Assembly: GCA_903825305.1 (NCBI GenBank)
Contig: CAIKAC010000019.1
Location: 1 to 35,236, forward strand
Source: an uncultured Actinomycetes bacterium
GTDB lineage: Bacteria; Actinomycetota; Acidimicrobiia; Acidimicrobiales; RAAP-2
Direction of reading: 5' to 3'
Length of the DNA stretch: 35,236 nt
Shown: one piece after another, positions 25,415 through 34,114 of the stretch
Layout: the number at the start of each line of letters is the position of its first letter
Numbering within the stretch: position 1 is the first letter of the stretch
Notes under the pieces: model-generated
Database searches by the model: none
Told to the model about the DNA's origin: nothing
Seen by the model: the letters and a program-made list of their open reading frames with translations, nothing else
Translations under genes and position numbers: made by a program

Positions 25415-26407
25415 ATGTGCACGAACTTCAAACACCCCACAGCCGATGACGGCAGCGTCTGTGTTGGGCGAACGATGGAGTTTCCAGCTGGCCTTCCATG
25501 GGAGATCAACGTGCTTGCGAACGCTGGCAGTTCAAAAAGCAAAGCCAGCGCTAGAGCCAAAAGCTGGACGCCGGTCTATGGCGTTGTTGGGATTGGCGCC
25601 TTCGAATCCGACATTCTCTGCGACGGAGTCAACACTGAAGGGTTGTCAGGACACCTGCTCTACATGCCGGGGCACTGCACCTATCAAGAGCCGAAGGCGG
25701 ATGGTACTGATATCGGCGTCCTCGAGCTCTTGGGCTTTGTCCTCGGGACCTGCGCGACTACTCAGGAGGCCCGTGCGGCCATTGAATCGGTGAACGTCAC
25801 GGGATTTAAGCCCGCTGAGGTTCCCATCCCCATCCCCGTGCATGCAATTTTTCATGACGCCACAGCTTGCATCGTGGCTGAGTTTCACCCCGATGGCACC
25901 AACGTGCTCGATAACCCCGTGCAAGTGGCAACCAACGCTCCCTATTTGGATTGGCACTTAGAGAACGTCACTAACTACCTCGGCCTCTCTGCATTGAATC
26001 CCGCACCGGTTGAGGTTGGTGGCACTACCTTTGCTCCCTCTGCACAAGGTCAAGGCTTCTTGGGTCTGCCCGGTGACGGAACGTCGCCCTCGCGATTTAT
26101 TCGAGCTTGTGCCTATGTCCACTTCGCCCCACCGTGCAAGGACGAGAAATCAACCATCATGGACACGATCCGGATCCTGCATGATTTTGACATCGTGCCT
26201 GGCACCGTGGTCGAAGACCTCGGGGGCAACAAAGTGAATGAACTCACCTTGTGGTCAACGGTCTGCAATCTGACGGGCAAGAGTTATTCGTACAACACCA
26301 TTGACGACCCTCTTTGGTATTCAATTGACCTCACGAGTACCGACTTCTCTTCTTCACGTTCGGTACCGTTGGCCTCGGGGGGTTGGCTCACCGCACAAAA
26401 GGTCTAG
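25415..26407 (+). CDS. Choloylglycine hydrolase family (linear amide C-N hydrolase)
   Basis: The 330-residue N-terminal-nucleophile hydrolase belongs to the family of bile salt hydrolases, penicillin V acylases and N-acyl-homoserine-lactone acylases. Cys2 directly follows the initiator Met (MCTNF), so Met removal exposes the nucleophile; no signal peptide, hence cytoplasmic. VGRTMEF supplies the conserved Arg, DGVNTEGLSG the Asn/Gly region, and NAPYLDWHLEN the later conserved Asn. RFIRA probably carries the second Arg. In a non-gut actinobacterium an acyl-amide or penicillin-V-type substrate is more plausible than bile salt. The start follows AGAGGAA. Its stop lies in the palindrome AGGTCTAGACCT. 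Confidence 0.9.
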   Translation: MCTNFKHPTADDGSVCVGRTMEFPAGLPWEINVLANAGSSKSKASARAKSWTPVYGVVGIGAFESDILCDGVNTEGLSGHLLYMPGHCTYQEPKADGTDIGVLELLGFVLGTCATTQEARAAIESVNVTGFKPAEVPIPIPVHAIFHDATACIVAEFHPDGTNVLDNPVQVATNAPYLDWHLENVTNYLGLSALNPAPVEVGGTTFAPSAQGQGFLGLPGDGTSPSRFIRACAYVHFAPPCKDEKSTIMDTIRILHDFDIVPGTVVEDLGGNKVNELTLWSTVCNLTGKSYSYNTIDDPLWYSIDLTSTDFSSSRSVPLASGGWLTAQKV

Positions 26408-26899
26408 ACCTAGGGGAGCGCAAAGAGGTTGGGTGACTCTGTGCGAGATCTGAGATCCTGGAGTGACGCTTCAGGAGTTGCTGCTCTCTTGATTCCATCC
26501 CAAGTGGCTCGTTAAGCGAGGGAGATCTTCGATGAGGGCTGCGATGAGATTGACGGCATCAGCTGTTGCACCGGGGGAAAAAACCTGAGGTTGGAACTGA
26601 CCAACGGTGGCTTGGCCACGGCAGGGGGGTCCACTGCCGATCACTGAAGTCCATTTGTCCTGGTCAGAGGCTTGCGACCGTCCCCCTGGTGCCACCGAGG
26701 AGCACCTGAATCTGCTCTTTAGGACAAAAGGTTGGCTACAAAATGAGGTTGGCTCCGAGAACGGGGTTATTTTGGCCGCGGGGTCTTCGGGCATCGCGCT
26801 GAGGATTCCTTGGTAGCGAGCCGATCAACGTAACAACTCGGACGAAACCTAATCGTTCAGCTGACCCGCGGGATAATTTTGAGGATCGGCTCCTGGTCC
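26408..26899. other. 492-bp gap with no supported gene, likely island edge
   Basis: No RNA gene, terminator or transposase is visible. A minus-strand frame (26471-26794) has a protein-like C-terminal half, including GATADAVNLIAALIEDLPRL, but an unconvincing N-terminal half and no start context. It may be a decayed remnant of a chromosomal gene truncated when the adjacent island arrived. No copy of the tRNA-Lys 3' end is found here by eye. Confidence 0.4.
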
Positions 26900-28204
26900 C
26901 TATGGTAGGAGGCCCCCCTTGGGCGCTGGCTTCGACTTCGCCCACTCCGGGACATCCAACACCCCAGCTGAACGCATCTCGTCCAGCAAGAGCAAGTCGC
27001 TATTCATAACGTCATTGAGGATCTCATCCTGCTGGTGTGAAACTTGTTCAAGAATCCAAAGTGATCTAAGAATTTGAAGAAGGGATTTCGTTTCCTGCTC
27101 TCCCCAAGAATCTGGCATGATCTGATCTAGCACCGAGCCGTCTCTCGGAGTTGAGGCCGTCCGGCGGGAGATCCACTTTGGGAGTACTTCCCACCCTGAT
27201 ACCTGATAATTCCAAATCCACTCCGAAACACCCTCTACCTCGATAGAACCAATCAACAATTTCTCTGATGTTGCGTCATAAGTGACAACTGCTGGTAGCG
27301 AAGTTGACTTGCTCGAACCGACTCTAAGGCGGGGAGGGGTGCCCGAAACTGGGGTTTGGTGCATCTTGGAGAGCCACGCAGGTTGACGTCCTAGGCACCA
27401 TGCAGATAGGACAGTCGCCCCTAACTCAACTGCCTTCATGAAGACCTCTTGAGATTTGGTGACTGGAACTCGAGCTCCAGGAGTTCTCAATTGCTCCGAA
27501 AAGCGGTCAACATATCCTGGATGACTCAATACGGCTATCAAGTAGCAGAAGAATTCATCGGCTGAGGGAGTTGAATCCATTCCCAGTAGCTCCAAAATGC
27601 CAGGAGCAAGGTTAGGTATTGAGGCTGAGGCGTCACGCCAGAGTGGAAATATCCGACCGCCACGTCCGTTGAAAAAATCCATATCGGGAGGAGCCAATGC
27701 CGCTGTGATACCTGGACCGTTGGTGAGGGCATCATTGTGCTTTTCAGCAAAATACACTTGTTCGGTGTCTGCGGTTGACCACAATCCTGGAGAGGGCCGA
27801 TCGATCAGGCGGAGATCGGGGAGCAGCCATATCTCATCGAGAGCTCTGAACGTGACGGCTACTGGCTCAAGCCCCATTCCGATCTCGCCACTCAGAGGCC
27901 CTTCTACTAGGGGCAGACCATCTATGGGACGAACGATCTTTGAGATACTTCTATCCGTAGTTTCTTTCATCCATTCAGAACGGTCAGAACGACCTCCCTT
28001 GATGAATCTTCTCCATCGTTTCTTCAGGACCTTTGGTGACGTTGCGTAGACCCATTGCCTCTTAGGAAGTACCCCCGGGATCTGCCACGGAAGAATGTCA
28101 AGGATGGTCGGCATCTCGTTCCAGCCATCATCAGATCTCCCTTCAGGTGCGAACGGAGAGGTCCAATCCGATTGTGCGGGATCAAAGATCGTCGAGAGAG
28201 GCAT
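26900..28204 (-). CDS. Type ISP-like specificity (target recognition) domain, second half of a frameshifted methyltransferase
   Basis: Read alone from ATG 28204 this is a 434-residue protein beginning MPLSTIFDPAQSDW. About 40 residues in comes PTILDILPWQIPGVLPKRQWVYA..., matching the LFPW-x2-PGV-x3-RTWV-AP pattern at the entry of the C-terminal specificity domain of Type ISP restriction-modification enzymes. In that family the segment follows the methyltransferase domain in the same chain. There is no ribosome site before ATG 28204, which lies inside the upstream gene. A +1 shift at the end of the methyltransferase gene would join both into about 1131 residues. The domain should read the asymmetric DNA target. 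Codon and base use look less GC-rich than in the flanking chromosome. Confidence 0.8.
   Translation of the reverse strand: MPLSTIFDPAQSDWTSPFAPEGRSDDGWNEMPTILDILPWQIPGVLPKRQWVYATSPKVLKKRWRRFIKGGRSDRSEWMKETTDRSISKIVRPIDGLPLVEGPLSGEIGMGLEPVAVTFRALDEIWLLPDLRLIDRPSPGLWSTADTEQVYFAEKHNDALTNGPGITAALAPPDMDFFNGRGGRIFPLWRDASASIPNLAPGILELLGMDSTPSADEFFCYLIAVLSHPGYVDRFSEQLRTPGARVPVTKSQEVFMKAVELGATVLSAWCLGRQPAWLSKMHQTPVSGTPPRLRVGSSKSTSLPAVVTYDATSEKLLIGSIEVEGVSEWIWNYQVSGWEVLPKWISRRTASTPRDGSVLDQIMPDSWGEQETKSLLQILRSLWILEQVSHQQDEILNDVMNSDLLLLDEMRSAGVLDVPEWAKSKPAPKGGLLP
28181..28187 (-). other. CTT TGA T +1 frameshift-type site joining methyltransferase to specificity domain
   Basis: On the minus strand the methyltransferase ends CTT (28187-28185) TGA (28184-28182). 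Skipping one T gives GAT at 28183-28181, the exact frame of the specificity domain: ...SLDD-L-D-PAQSDW. CTT TGA is the site used in bacterial prfB (RF2) +1 frameshifting. The SD-like stimulator found in prfB is not present immediately upstream, so a plain one-base insertion is an alternative. Confidence 0.7.
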
Positions 28205-30296
28205 CGGAGAGCTTCGAGAGTTTCTCAATCCTGGTGCCGTCTAGCCGGACGTATGAAACATTCGCTGGCAGATCCATATCGGCAGTACCCGAACGAGTGA
28301 CGAAGACTATGGCGACAGGCGTTTCGATGGGGAAGATGTTCTCGGATGTCTGTGTGCCTCTATTCTCTCCCCCGAGATCGATAACCCAGATCGTGTCAGC
28401 CTGCTTACGCAAGAACCGTCGCATCCCTCTAAAGCCGATTCCATGCAGCCAGGCAGACGGAGTTATGAATGCAACGACCGCCGGGGTGTCAGGACCCGGG
28501 TGTTCAAACGCTTTCCAAATTGCCCATCGCCAAAAGTAAATGTAGAGATTAGAAAGCACAAACTCTACCGAACCATTTCCGGCCTCCCTGAACGAATCAA
28601 GCGGAGGTTGGGAGTGGCCGGGCCAAGGTCCGCTCTCAATCCAACCTCCCAGCCCTCTTGAACGGGCCTTGTAGGGTGGATTTCCAATGACTACCGAGTG
28701 GTGGAGAACGAACTTAGCCTTTTCGGCGGCGGCGCTCTCTTCGGCGATGGGGTCGAATAAACCAAATATTTCGCTGTCCTCTGATCTCTCAAGAGTGTCC
28801 GTGAGGCGTATATTGACACGCGTTGTCTGGCGTAAGTGGGGAGGCAACTCAAGGCCAGTTTTTAGATGCGAAACTGCATAAGACGAAGCGTTTATCTCAA
28901 ATGCATCCATCCTTTCTACGATGGATGCAAGGTTCTTATCGCGGTTTTCGTTTGCGAGATGGTTCGTAGCTTGCCGGTACCATTCCAGGAGAAATGTTCC
29001 GGTTCCTGTCGCTGGGTCGACCATTCGAATGACGGGGTCACTGTTATCCAGTCCTTTTGGTACCGCACTTCCCACAGCCTTGGAGTAATCCGCCCAAGTG
29101 GAGGAATCTGCGATACCTCCTTCTAAGTGGAAGTGTCTCTCTACGATCGTGTCAACTGATTGAACCATGAACCGAACTACGGGAATTGGTGTGTAGTAAG
29201 TGCCAAGCTCTCGTCGCTTGTCCGGATCATAGAGTTCGAGGAAGTTTTCGTAGAAGAAGACGACGGGGTCCTCTTTGCGCTCCTCAACCCCAAAGTCAGC
29301 AAGGAGTTGGTTAACGTCTGTACGTGCAAGCAACTCAGCGAGATCGTGCAAGCCAAACTCATCAACGTCGAACGCTTGGTCACCCTTGCGCCGAAAGTTC
29401 GAGTAGAGCGCGTCGAGAAATGGATTGTCGAATTTGAGCACCGAGCTCACGGCGTCAGCATGGAAGTCCTCGGGATGCGTGATCCGAGCGGTGAGTAGCC
29501 CGTAGACCATTGTTTGGGCATAGAGGTCGGCAAACTCCGGAGCGGTCAAGTCAGACTTGAGGCTGACCTTGATTTCGCGATAGAGCTCGCGAAGAGGTCC
29601 TTGCTCCGTCTCGACCTCATAGAGCGCAAGGGCCTCGTCTCGAACGACCTTGGCAACGTCGGCCATTCTTGTCGCCAACGCATCTGCGCTTCGGACGCCC
29701 TCCCGGTACGAGGCAGTGAAAGCCCCAGACCATTGCTCCCGCCAAGAGTCGACGTCGGCGGCGCCATCGGTCGGCCACACAAGATCTGGAAGGTTCTCAT
29801 TCGCAATCAGAGCGATTCGGTTGTCGGTGGCATCGGTGCTCCAGCTGATCACCTTCATCACCGGGACCTTGTCGGTGTCCTTGAAGGCGACGATGTGGAG
29901 GGTACTGGTCCCAGTGTCTGATTGGCAGAAGAAGATTAAATCGTGCAGGTCCCAGAGCGAACCGGCTCGCGCTCGCGTCGCTCGCTGCTTCCGGACAAGC
30001 TTGTTCACCACACGGCGAACCGCTCCGACAGGAAGGCGGCCGCCTTCGAACGAGAGGATGAAAACCCCGAACGGCTGTGCATCAGTCAGCTTTGGGAGTT
30101 GACGTATCTTCGTCAGCTTTGAGACCGAGCTTGGATCGAGATGCAACTCTTCCGGCGACCACGCCATGAGCGGGATCTCATCGATGTCTCGGTTGGAAGG
30201 CTTCGGCCAGTCGAGCCCTTCGAACAGCAGGGTCAGCAGATCCTCCGACGATCGAGGTGCCTTCCGAACCAGGTTGAGATTGACGGGACCACTCAT
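28182..30296 (-). CDS. Gamma-type N6-adenine DNA methyltransferase (Type ISP-like), first half
   Basis: The 704-residue protein has a helical N-terminal region without clear motifs, the family signature YDPDKRRELGTYYTPIPVV (about 356-374), SAM-binding motif I DPATGTGTF (427-435), an acidic partner in DAFEIN (464-469) and catalytic NPPY (539-542). The end carries LSNLYIYFWRWAIWK and AFITPSAWL, seen in Type ISP methyltransferases just before the specificity domain. Methylation of adenine should mark self DNA. ATG 30296 overlaps the helicase stop in an ATGA, so translation is coupled; the longer frame upstream is discarded. It ends at CTT TGA, where +1 reading continues into the specificity domain. 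Confidence 0.9.
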   Translation of the reverse strand: MSGPVNLNLVRKAPRSSEDLLTLLFEGLDWPKPSNRDIDEIPLMAWSPEELHLDPSSVSKLTKIRQLPKLTDAQPFGVFILSFEGGRLPVGAVRRVVNKLVRKQRATRARAGSLWDLHDLIFFCQSDTGTSTLHIVAFKDTDKVPVMKVISWSTDATDNRIALIANENLPDLVWPTDGAADVDSWREQWSGAFTASYREGVRSADALATRMADVAKVVRDEALALYEVETEQGPLRELYREIKVSLKSDLTAPEFADLYAQTMVYGLLTARITHPEDFHADAVSSVLKFDNPFLDALYSNFRRKGDQAFDVDEFGLHDLAELLARTDVNQLLADFGVEERKEDPVVFFYENFLELYDPDKRRELGTYYTPIPVVRFMVQSVDTIVERHFHLEGGIADSSTWADYSKAVGSAVPKGLDNSDPVIRMVDPATGTGTFLLEWYRQATNHLANENRDKNLASIVERMDAFEINASSYAVSHLKTGLELPPHLRQTTRVNIRLTDTLERSEDSEIFGLFDPIAEESAAAEKAKFVLHHSVVIGNPPYKARSRGLGGWIESGPWPGHSQPPLDSFREAGNGSVEFVLSNLYIYFWRWAIWKAFEHPGPDTPAVVAFITPSAWLHGIGFRGMRRFLRKQADTIWVIDLGGENRGTQTSENIFPIETPVAIVFVTRSGTADMDLPANVSYVRLDGTRIEKLSKLSDASLDDL

Positions 30297-33200
30297 CGGA
30301 TCTCTATCCAGGCAAGCGTCAAGGGCTCCGGGGCGTCGAGAGGTAGTCCCGTCTCCTTCATGAGCTCCTCGTGGCGTTCGTTCTGCCATGTCCGTAGGCG
30401 GTCGCGAACCTGGATCCGGCTCCCTTCGTTAGTCGACGGCAAGGCCGGCTCACATTCAATGATGCGGTCGATCTCGGCCAGATCAGTGATCTCAGCACCG
30501 TGCTCAGTCCTTATCGCCCACCGAGCTCGCCCGTTATTGATCGTCCACTCAGGTTGCGTGTCGTCATCAGGAGCGGTCCGAATCGGCTCGATTGAACACA
30601 TGAAGAGGCCGGCCGGGTGACCTCCGCGGGCGACATGGACTCCATGGGGCATCTCGTCGAGTAGATCCTCAAGACCGGGGTGGTCATTGAGAAGGTCCAA
30701 GTACTTGAGCCGAAGAGCCTCCAGAGGGCTCAACTCACCTCGATACTCGTCGAGGAAGGCTTTGAACACCTTTACGTCATCCAGCATGTCGTGCTCATCA
30801 AGGAGCTTCCCGCCTGGGATGCCCAATGTCTTTGAGATCAAGAGCACCCGAGACTGCACTCGGCTGTAGAGACTCAGGATGCGGTTCAACTCATCGGGCG
30901 GCAGGAAGTTGCGAACCTTGATGATGCCTCTGGTCTTCTTGGTCTTGGAATTCTCCGCCACGATCGCTCGCTCGATTTCAGCGTTCATTCGTCGATCGAC
31001 GCGACCGATCCGTTGCATCAGACGCACGGGGTTCCAGTGGATGTCGTAGTTGATGATGCAGGTCGCATCTTGGAGGTTCACCCCCTCGGACAACACATCA
31101 GTACTGACGAGTACCCGGAGCGGCTTCTGGTGTTGTCGATCCGACTCTGAAACCTTGTTGTAGTGGGGTGCGAATCGCTTGATCATGTCGACCCGATTGC
31201 CTTTTCGAGAGCCATCGAGGCGGTCGACGTGAGCGACACCGTCAGCCACGAGCCGGTCATGAAGATAGCGAGCAGTGTCGGCGTACTCCGTGAAGACGAG
31301 GACCTTCTGCTCAGCAAATGCTGCGTCGAATACTTTCGGGTCTTTGCCTTTGGCGAGCTTGCCGCCCGACAAGAGAGCGACGAGTTGGTTGTACTTGTCG
31401 TCGTGCACCTGTCCGACGGCCAGGGTCTTCTCCATGAAGCTCGTGAGCTGCTGCAGGTCCTCGAGAGCTGCGTCGAACATCGCTTCTAGGTCGTAGTGCT
31501 CAGCTGTGAGCTCGTCCTCATCAACCTCATCGAAAAGTTGCGCATCGCCATCGTCCTCGAAGTTCACGTCGCTTCGATCTAACCCAGCACGGAACGTCGA
31601 GTGAAGGCTTTCACGAAGCCGGCGCGTGTCTCGGTCCCACTCTTCGACCCGAACTGCATGCGATGGCATCGAAGCCGAGTTATCAACGACCCACTGGGCT
31701 ATTTTGGTTGCCAGATCGGTACAGGATCCGGCGAACGAGGCAATGCTGCTCTCGAATCGCTTGAGGAACACTGTACGAATCAGACCGACCACTTGGCGCT
31801 GGCGGTTTTCGAGTTTCGTGTCGACGTCACCACTCTTCGCATACGCCAGTGGGTAATAGAGCGGAAGTGTGAACAACGGGTTTTTCCGCTCAAAGGCACG
31901 TTCGAGTTCGTCCAGAAGAGAGATGTACGCCAGGTTGTAGCTGTAGGGAACCGCCCGCGGCAGGTCTGGGTCTGGGAAGAGGACTTCAGACCCGCCGGCT
32001 GCCTTGGCGCTTCGTTGCGCGTACTCCCGAGTGTTCTGAACAATGAGTGCTTCACGAAGCTTGTCTTGACGCATCATCTCTTCGAAGTCATCCAGATCAA
32101 ATAGGACGCTCGTCGCTTCCTGTTCCGGAGTCTCCTTGGCCATCTCAGCGTGAAATGTACGCTCTAACGACGACACGTAAGAACGAACGCTTGCGATCCC
32201 GAGCGTTGAGAAGTACGAATCATCGAGCCCTGTAAAGAGTTCGAACTCGTGGACGAAGTCGAAGAGACCGTTGTTGACCGGCGTGGCTGTCAGCAGGAAG
32301 ACCGTCTTGCCCTCACAGATCTTCTGCAGCCGCCACCATCTTGAGCGGGGCATGTCTTCGTCGTTTCCGAGCGGACCATGGTTTCTGAAGTTGTGCGCCT
32401 CGTCGACGATCACGACATCGACTCGCTGGGCCAATCTCTCGATGCGCTCAAGGGCATCTTGCGTAGAGAGATCGGTGTGCGCCATGACGCGAACGTTTGT
32501 GAATTCGCCACTGAGCTCGGGCAGCTGCGTCTCGAGCTCTGGCTCCCATACGGCGTCCTTGCCCGTCTTGGTGGCCATGATCAGGACGTTCTTACGCTCC
32601 TTGACCGCAAAATACTCAGCCAACATCAAACCGACGAAGGTCTTGCCTAGTCCGACTCCGTCCGTGAGGAATGCACCTCGCCACTGAGCCGCTCGCTGTT
32701 TGAGGCCGTGATATGCCTCTCGTTGGTACGGGGCGAGCATCGGGTAGATCTTCGAGTGTTCGCGCTCCCACTCGATCGCGCTTGGGTCGACGTCTTCAGT
32801 CAGGACCTGGAGAGCCTTGGCATAGACCTCGAAGGGTGTGTATGAGCGGTTGTGCCGCTCTATGACATCAAGGAGCTCACTGGTCGCCTCTTCGGCATCA
32901 TCCCAGAAGGAGAGGAACCAGTCTTGAAGTTCGCGAACCTCAACGCCGTTGAATCGCACGTTGAGTTCAACGTTGCGAACTAGACCCGGATGGGTGAAGT
33001 TTGATGAGCCAACAAGCGCTGCCGAACCAACTACGTCTAATCGGCCGTGGGTTATGTACGCCTTGGCGTGGAATTTCTTCCGCTGGTAGACGCGGATTTC
33101 AATCTTCCCGGATCGAATTGCTTCGACAACCCCATCGAGCCCCTCGAGGAACGGATCACTTTGACGTTCAGTATCGAGGGATTGATCGAGAACTCGATGG

Positions 33201-33505
33201 GCATCTCGGATTGCTTCGATCGTCTGACGACTTGTCTCGGCGCCAATGAGGATGCGGATTCTGTCGACCTTCTGCCATTCGCCATCTAGCGCAAGCAGCG
33301 CTCCGACCTCGAAGTACCCCGTAGCGATGTCGATTGATGAGGAGAGCTGGCACCATTGACGGAGATACTCCAGGGCCTTCCAGTGTTCGTCTGAATTGTC
33401 AACGATGAAGAAGTCTCCACCAGCTGAGCGGGATTTCGAAGAATCCAAATCACTCGGAAGAGCGGCATGGCGCGTCGGTAACTTCACTTCCTCCCATTCA
33501 GCCAT
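30293..33505 (-). CDS. PLD-type nuclease fused to SF2 (SNF2-like) helicase
   Basis: The 1070-residue protein begins with a phospholipase D-like domain: one HKD motif, KFHAKAYITHG (H146, K148), with GSSNF (166-170) and E180. One HKD per chain implies a dimeric active site, as in BfiI-type nucleases. The helicase part has a Q-motif-like YQREA (260-264), Walker A DGVGLGKTF (282-290), DEAH (368-371), LLTATPVNN (405-412), and the C-terminal lobe ending VLVSTDVLSEGVNLQ...QRIGRVDRR near 790-836. This is the translocase/nuclease arm of a restriction system with the coupled methyltransferase. ATG 33505 has no ribosome site but TAAGAT seven bases upstream; an extra 181 codons in frame upstream are rejected as noncoding. 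Confidence 0.92.
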   Translation of the reverse strand: MAEWEEVKLPTRHAALPSDLDSSKSRSAGGDFFIVDNSDEHWKALEYLRQWCQLSSSIDIATGYFEVGALLALDGEWQKVDRIRILIGAETSRQTIEAIRDAHRVLDQSLDTERQSDPFLEGLDGVVEAIRSGKIEIRVYQRKKFHAKAYITHGRLDVVGSAALVGSSNFTHPGLVRNVELNVRFNGVEVRELQDWFLSFWDDAEEATSELLDVIERHNRSYTPFEVYAKALQVLTEDVDPSAIEWEREHSKIYPMLAPYQREAYHGLKQRAAQWRGAFLTDGVGLGKTFVGLMLAEYFAVKERKNVLIMATKTGKDAVWEPELETQLPELSGEFTNVRVMAHTDLSTQDALERIERLAQRVDVVIVDEAHNFRNHGPLGNDEDMPRSRWWRLQKICEGKTVFLLTATPVNNGLFDFVHEFELFTGLDDSYFSTLGIASVRSYVSSLERTFHAEMAKETPEQEATSVLFDLDDFEEMMRQDKLREALIVQNTREYAQRSAKAAGGSEVLFPDPDLPRAVPYSYNLAYISLLDELERAFERKNPLFTLPLYYPLAYAKSGDVDTKLENRQRQVVGLIRTVFLKRFESSIASFAGSCTDLATKIAQWVVDNSASMPSHAVRVEEWDRDTRRLRESLHSTFRAGLDRSDVNFEDDGDAQLFDEVDEDELTAEHYDLEAMFDAALEDLQQLTSFMEKTLAVGQVHDDKYNQLVALLSGGKLAKGKDPKVFDAAFAEQKVLVFTEYADTARYLHDRLVADGVAHVDRLDGSRKGNRVDMIKRFAPHYNKVSESDRQHQKPLRVLVSTDVLSEGVNLQDATCIINYDIHWNPVRLMQRIGRVDRRMNAEIERAIVAENSKTKKTRGIIKVRNFLPPDELNRILSLYSRVQSRVLLISKTLGIPGGKLLDEHDMLDDVKVFKAFLDEYRGELSPLEALRLKYLDLLNDHPGLEDLLDEMPHGVHVARGGHPAGLFMCSIEPIRTAPDDDTQPEWTINNGRARWAIRTEHGAEITDLAEIDRIIECEPALPSTNEGSRIQVRDRLRTWQNERHEELMKETGLPLDAPEPLTLAWIEIR

Positions 33506-33512
33506 GAAAGCG

Positions 33513-33518
33513 ATCTTA
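33513..33518 (-). promoter_or_regulatory. Candidate -10 of the defence operon (leaderless)
   Basis: On the minus strand TAAGAT fits TANNNT and ends seven bases before ATG 33505, which lacks a ribosome site. Confidence 0.4.
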
Positions 33519-33588
33519 GAGTGTCTATGTGACGTTTGCCTCTTGAGAGATGAATAGAGAAGTTCGACTCCGCCCCTCGATCTCCTCA

Positions 33589-33635
33589 CGAGGCCGGGAG
33601 GCCTCGCCGTGGCCGTGCGGGCGCGAAGCGCCTGC
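33589..33635. repeat. Two strong GC-rich hairpins in tandem
   Basis: CGAGGCC/GGCCTCG (33589-33595, 33600-33606) closes a GGGA loop. GCGGGCGC/GCGCCTGC (33617-33624, 33628-33635), with one G-T wobble on one strand, closes a GAA loop. They lie in the 282-bp divergent gap between the defence operon and the element genes. Terminator, origin or transfer-origin roles are possible; none is shown. Confidence 0.65.
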
Positions 33636-33755
33636 CGGATCACGGACACGTTGATCCCAGAATCAGGAACTTCTCGCCGCCTCTGACACCAGGCAGCTCG
33701 AGGATCTTCCAGAAATTCTGTCCGATCTGGCTGATTTCGATGGCTTCCTAGTGGA

Positions 33756-33772
33756 GGGCAAATCTCTTGCCC
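33756..33772 (+). promoter_or_regulatory. Hairpin directly before the ribosome site of the element protein
   Basis: GGGCAA and TTGCCC flank ATCTC, four bases before the AAGGAG of the next gene. It could modulate translation of the element genes. Confidence 0.45.
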
Positions 33773-33787
33773 CCAGAAGGAGCCATC

Positions 33788-34114
33788 ATGCGACTGCCCA
33801 TCGACACCTCTGCGATCAAGTTCGCAGCAGCCGGTCCGTCCGAGCCGGTCCTCGACTTCGCCACCAAGGCGCAGCGGACCGACGAGAACGGGGTCGGCAT
33901 CTTTCAGGTCCCGGTCTTCGCTGCGGGCAGCGGCGTCAAGGACTCGATCACCATCAAGGTGGCCGGTGAGGTCAAGGGCCTCTCGGAGTTCACGCAGGTC
34001 AAGATCACCCGCCTCTTCGCCCAGACGTGGGAGGTCGGCGACAACCACGGCGTGAGCTTCCGGGCTGAGCGCATCGAGATCCTGAAGGCGACTGCCAGAT
34101 GCTGGCCAAGGTGA
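33788..34114 (+). CDS. Small conserved protein of actinobacterial integrative elements
   Basis: The 108-residue protein starts MRLPIDTSAIKF and contains EPVLDFATKAQRTDENGV, a VPVFAAGSG strand, IKVAGEVKGL and GVSFRAERIEIL. From memory this matches a small beta-rich (possibly OB-like) protein often found beside replication and FtsK-like transfer genes in actinobacterial integrative/conjugative elements. Function unknown; single-stranded DNA binding is a guess. ATG 33788 has AAGGAG upstream. Its last codons overlap the next gene by 16 bases. GC content rises here compared with the defence genes, suggesting a different origin. Confidence 0.75.
   Translation: MRLPIDTSAIKFAAAGPSEPVLDFATKAQRTDENGVGIFQVPVFAAGSGVKDSITIKVAGEVKGLSEFTQVKITRLFAQTWEVGDNHGVSFRAERIEILKATARCWPR

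Noticed and set aside
26471-26794. Minus-strand 107-codon frame as a real gene
   Set aside because: No ribosome site, low-complexity N-terminal half and no recognised motif; kept only as a possible remnant.
26900-33505. Assignment of the defence genes to DISARM or BREX
   Set aside because: No DUF1998 protein, separate PLD protein, PglZ or Lon-like gene is present; domain order fits Type ISP better.
33506-34048. N-terminal extension of the PLD-helicase frame by 181 codons
   Set aside because: It reads through hairpins and antisense to the well-supported element protein; PLD similarity starts after ATG 33505.
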